Assembly (NCBI GenBank): GCA_937921305.1
Contig: CAKZSU010000003.1
Location: 1 to 38,830 of the forward strand
Direction of reading: 5' to 3'
DNA from: an uncultured Patescibacteria group bacterium
GTDB taxonomy: Bacteria; Patescibacteriota; Microgenomatia; UBA10105; UBA927
DNA length: 38,830 bases
A model generated the notes under the pieces. That model had not been told where the DNA came from, searched no databases, and saw nothing but the letters and a program-made list of their open reading frames with translations. Position 1 is the stretch's first letter. Each line of letters opens with the position of its first letter. This document shows positions 35,641 through 38,830 of the stretch, in pieces. The position numbers were made by a program, and so were the translations under genes.

Positions 35641-36096
35641 TTATCGCTTCAGATACTCCACGCGGTCTCCGATTTGGATATTGAGGTCTTTTATGGTTCC
35701 CGCTCGAATTTCAAACACTCTATTAACAAGCGCTCTGGGCACGATATGGGCTGGATCTTCTCCTTTTTTCGGAGGCGGAACATTTTCAGTGAGATCTACC
35801 ACGGTATTGTCATCGATCCATATAAAATCAAGAGGAAATTTCATATTTTTCATCCAAAACTGGTAATAGCCTTTGTCTTGAAACACAAACAGCATACCAT
35901 GATATTGCGGAAGACTTTTTCTCCCGCTCAATCCTTTTTGCCGTTTTTCATCGGTGATCGCAATTTCGTAGGTGAATACATGATTGTTGATTCTCAGTTT
36001 TGGCGTTAGCGGATATTTGAGATAATAGATGCCATATCCAAACAAGATGATGGCAAGTGTTGCGAGAATAAATCGAATAGACCGTTTTATGTCCAT
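35641..36096 (-). CDS. DUF192 domain-containing protein
   Basis: YEIAITDEKRQKGLSGRKSLPQYHGMLFVFQDKGYYQFWMKNMKFPLDFIWIDDNTVVDLTENVPP. Confidence 0.94.
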   Translation of the reverse strand: MDIKRSIRFILATLAIILFGYGIYYLKYPLTPKLRINNHVFTYEIAITDEKRQKGLSGRKSLPQYHGMLFVFQDKGYYQFWMKNMKFPLDFIWIDDNTVVDLTENVPPPKKGEDPAHIVPRALVNRVFEIRAGTIKDLNIQIGDRVEYLKR

Positions 36097-37460
36097 TGTT
36101 TAATATATGATTGTACATCAAATTTTTGTTTGCATCCGTTATAACTCATATAGCGAATTTTCCCAAATATTGGTCGTTCAAACCATGGCCGATCATGCAC
36201 TCCGCCGATCGACCATGCGATTCCTGTGTACCCATTTGGATCCCTTCCGTCAAGCGAATAGTGATCGTTCATGTATATCGCGATTCGCATGGCATCTTCC
36301 GGAGTTTTTGTCCATTCAAGGATTTTTTTTGCCCAGTACATGCGCATGTATCCGTGCATTTTTCCCGTTTTTACCATTTGTCGTTGCGCGGCGTTCCACA
36401 ACGGGTCATGCGTTGTCCCTTCTTCAAACGTTTCAAGTGAATACACATAGTCTCGCGGGTCATGCCTATGGCGTTCGTGACTGTCTTTTGCCCATCCGGG
36501 AAATCCATCAACTGTATCGTAATTTGGGTTGTAGAAGCAAAAATTTTCTGCGAGTTCCTTTCGCACCACCAATTCTTCGATAAACGCTTGTTCGCTTGAC
36601 GATGTCGCTGAACCGTTGCGGTTTGGATCGATAATATCGTCAATATGGAGTCTTTTTGTTTCAAGAAGCGTGAGGACAATCTCTTGAGAAGAGATATGTC
36701 CAAAGTGAAGATACGGAGAAAGATTTGATTGTGATCCCTTGTTTGGATCGTTCCGCTCTTCCGCGTAGCGAGAAAGTCCACTTTCAAGAAATTGATTCAT
36801 CATTTTTCTTGCTTCTTTTTCTCCGGCGCGAATCCATGTGTACCCGTGGCGTGTTTTTTGAGGGATCGCTTGCGACTCGCCTTTCGGAAGAGAGATCGAT
36901 ATCTCTTGTTTTTGTAATGGCGGAAATGGATGAAGATAGGTTGAAAGCAATCGATGAATTTTTGGACGGATCGTGTATGCAGCGATCTCTTGCTTTGTTG
37001 ATGTGATCCATGTGGGAATGATGTTATGAGCGTCCACTTCGATCATGCGACATGGAATGCGTTTCGCGATGGCGTCTTTCCACGTTCTACTTATTTTCAA
37101 AGGAGAAAAATCCGTGATTATCGTTCCTGCTTTGATCGTATGAAGGAATCTTGGAATGGTATCGACAGGATCTCCGATGAAGAACACAAACGGGATGCGG
37201 TATGATTCCAATAGTGTTTGCGTTTCATGAAGTCCTTCGATCATGAACGAAAAATGATGCTCATTTGCTTGCAAAAATGAGGAAAGAAGATTGAACACGA
37301 CAACAAGAGGCTGGTTCATTGCGATCGCTTCTTCTTGCGCTTTGAGCATTGCCCAGTTATTCTTGACTCGTTGATCGCGAGACATCCAATACACGACAGG
37401 TCCAGGAATAATAGGACAATCGTTTAGCGATCGATATCGTGTTGGATGAACGGGTTTCAT
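36087..37460 (-). CDS. Deoxyribodipyrimidine photolyase, class II
   Basis: VVYWMSRDQRVKNNWAMLKAQEEAIA...LSPYLHFGHISSQEIVLTL...EELVVRKELAENFCFYNPNYDTVDGFPGWAKDSHERHRHDPRDYVYSLE...MHGYMRMYWAKKILEWT. Confidence 0.96.
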   Translation of the reverse strand: MKPVHPTRYRSLNDCPIIPGPVVYWMSRDQRVKNNWAMLKAQEEAIAMNQPLVVVFNLLSSFLQANEHHFSFMIEGLHETQTLLESYRIPFVFFIGDPVDTIPRFLHTIKAGTIITDFSPLKISRTWKDAIAKRIPCRMIEVDAHNIIPTWITSTKQEIAAYTIRPKIHRLLSTYLHPFPPLQKQEISISLPKGESQAIPQKTRHGYTWIRAGEKEARKMMNQFLESGLSRYAEERNDPNKGSQSNLSPYLHFGHISSQEIVLTLLETKRLHIDDIIDPNRNGSATSSSEQAFIEELVVRKELAENFCFYNPNYDTVDGFPGWAKDSHERHRHDPRDYVYSLETFEEGTTHDPLWNAAQRQMVKTGKMHGYMRMYWAKKILEWTKTPEDAMRIAIYMNDHYSLDGRDPNGYTGIAWSIGGVHDRPWFERPIFGKIRYMSYNGCKQKFDVQSYIKQWT

Positions 37461-37461
37461 A

Positions 37462-38502
37462 CTACTTTTCCCTCGAAAGGAGGAATGTTAAGATCTCTTC
37501 AAAAAATGTTGGAGATGGCGTCATGGCGATTTTTGATTGTGTGGTTTTCACAATATCGTTGATAATTTCTTGCAATGACGCGCGGATATTATATCGATCC
37601 ATAAGCTCAAGAATAGTGTCAAGGTCTTGACGCGTGAGCGATTTTTTTCCGAAAAGCGTTTGAAGGGTTCTTTTGTCAGCGTCATTTACTCGTTCTTGAA
37701 GAAGCACGGCGTACAAAGTTTTTTTGTTTTCTTCAATATCATTGCCGACAGTTTTGCCAACGACATCTTGATTGCCAACCAGCGTGAGCATGTCGTCAGT
37801 CAGTTGAAAGATGACGCCAAGATCCTCTCCAAGCAATTCAAGGGTACGACGAACCGTTTTATCTTGATGCGTGATGATGCACGCGAGAAGGAATGGAAGG
37901 GAGAATGTGTATCGGGCAGTTTTATATCGATACATTGTCATGACGCGATGAATACTCGGCGTTGTTTTTTCGTATGTGAGCTCGATATCGTCCATTTCTC
38001 CGTATCCCACGGTAAGAAATTCTTTTGAAATCGTTTGCAACAGTTGATCTTTCGTTGATGGATCGTATGATAAACGAGAAAGGAAAAGATACGCAGAGAA
38101 AATCGCCACATCGCCGAGACATAACGCGATACTCTGTCCGTATGCCTTCGGAGACCCGTAGCCCTGCTGCTTTGCGATTGCTTCATACTGTTTGTGCGCG
38201 CTTGGCTCTCCTCGTCTAAGCTCGTCGTGATCGATAAGATCGTCATGGATCAATAGTGCGCTATGGAGATATTCAAGCGCGGAAGCAAGAGAAATATCGT
38301 CATCAGACACATCGTTTTCAGATAACACTTCGATAGTTCCTAAGAGCAATGCGCTTCGCACGCCTTTTCCTTTTTTTATGAATGTCGGCAAGCGGGTTGA
38401 CGCGTCCTTCGCCCATGGCAATCCATGCATTTCAAGCACTTTCCCAAGCTCCTTTACCCTTTCATCAATCCTCGGTTTGTATTTTTTTAATATTGTATGC
38501 AT
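37462..38502 (-). CDS. Polyprenyl synthetase family protein
   Basis: ALEYLHSALLIHDDLIDHDELRRGEPSAHKQYE and VIFQLTDDMLTLVGNQDVVGKTVGNDIEENKKTL; first and second Asp-rich motifs. Confidence 0.93.
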   Translation of the reverse strand: MHTILKKYKPRIDERVKELGKVLEMHGLPWAKDASTRLPTFIKKGKGVRSALLLGTIEVLSENDVSDDDISLASALEYLHSALLIHDDLIDHDELRRGEPSAHKQYEAIAKQQGYGSPKAYGQSIALCLGDVAIFSAYLFLSRLSYDPSTKDQLLQTISKEFLTVGYGEMDDIELTYEKTTPSIHRVMTMYRYKTARYTFSLPFLLACIITHQDKTVRRTLELLGEDLGVIFQLTDDMLTLVGNQDVVGKTVGNDIEENKKTLYAVLLQERVNDADKRTLQTLFGKKSLTRQDLDTILELMDRYNIRASLQEIINDIVKTTQSKIAMTPSPTFFEEILTFLLSREK

Positions 38503-38609
38503 GATTTCTAGAAGTATAGCAGGAGTGGATAAAGAATTATATCACTGCAATAATTTCATTTTTTGAAAACTTAAAAAGCGTTTATTTATGTGATTTTATG
38601 AATTATTAT

Positions 38610-38636
38610 TCATCTATTGTTAATAACAATAGATGA
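38610..38636. promoter_or_regulatory. 27-bp perfect dyad, operator or cruciform candidate
   Basis: TCATCTATTGTTA A TAACAATAGATGA: 13-bp perfect arms with 1-nt centre. Confidence 0.5.
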
Positions 38637-38830
38637 GATCTAAGTATGTTTAGAATATTTAACTATAAAGCCAATTGAACTCAGTACTAATGTTTAGCAC
38701 ATTTTTAAATATGAGAGCGTTTTTAACATTTGCAGATAAATAGAAAGTATACTATTTCATGTTTGCATTTCTTTCTATTGATTCAATATGTAATTTCTTC
38801 TTTAGATTATGGAATAATGACTAAAGAAAA

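Overview
This is a gene-dense, AT-rich bacterial chromosome segment. Its small, tightly packed housekeeping genes look like a Patescibacteria/CPR-type genome, although that taxon is an inference. Most genes are on the minus strand. The window contains a 5'-partial view of recR (RecR runs off the left edge), prs, ychF, a phosphoribosyltransferase, a DUF368 polyprenyl-phosphate transporter, a folate/thymidylate operon (formyl-THF cyclo-ligase, thyA, folA) divergent from a stand-alone ATP-cone protein, dus, ybaB, dnaX, ybeY, yqeY, rpsU, HIT, DHH-like, proS, rseP, frr, tsf, rpsB, two paralogous lysozyme-fold secreted proteins, six tRNAs, a CheY-like regulator next to a divergent HD-domain protein, a CPBP protease, and a photolyase-rich region (class I and class II photolyases, flavin reductase, DUF2256 zinc ribbon, polyprenyl synthase). 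No CRISPR array, transposon or prophage was recognised. The most interesting observations are: (i) a highly structured rpsB leader with competing long stems and a terminator-like hairpin between Shine-Dalgarno and AUG; (ii) a terminator/antiterminator-like leader in front of an unknown, possibly ATP-grasp, protein paired with an M20 hydrolase; (iii) four divergent junctions that share a symmetric, overlapping -10 element, several of them implying leaderless mRNAs; (iv) a 5'-truncated, triply frameshifted NQR2/RnfD-ferredoxin-reductase pseudogene next to two tRNAs; (v) a DUF2256 gene missing from the supplied ORF track. Everything was read by eye; no searches or folding programs were run.
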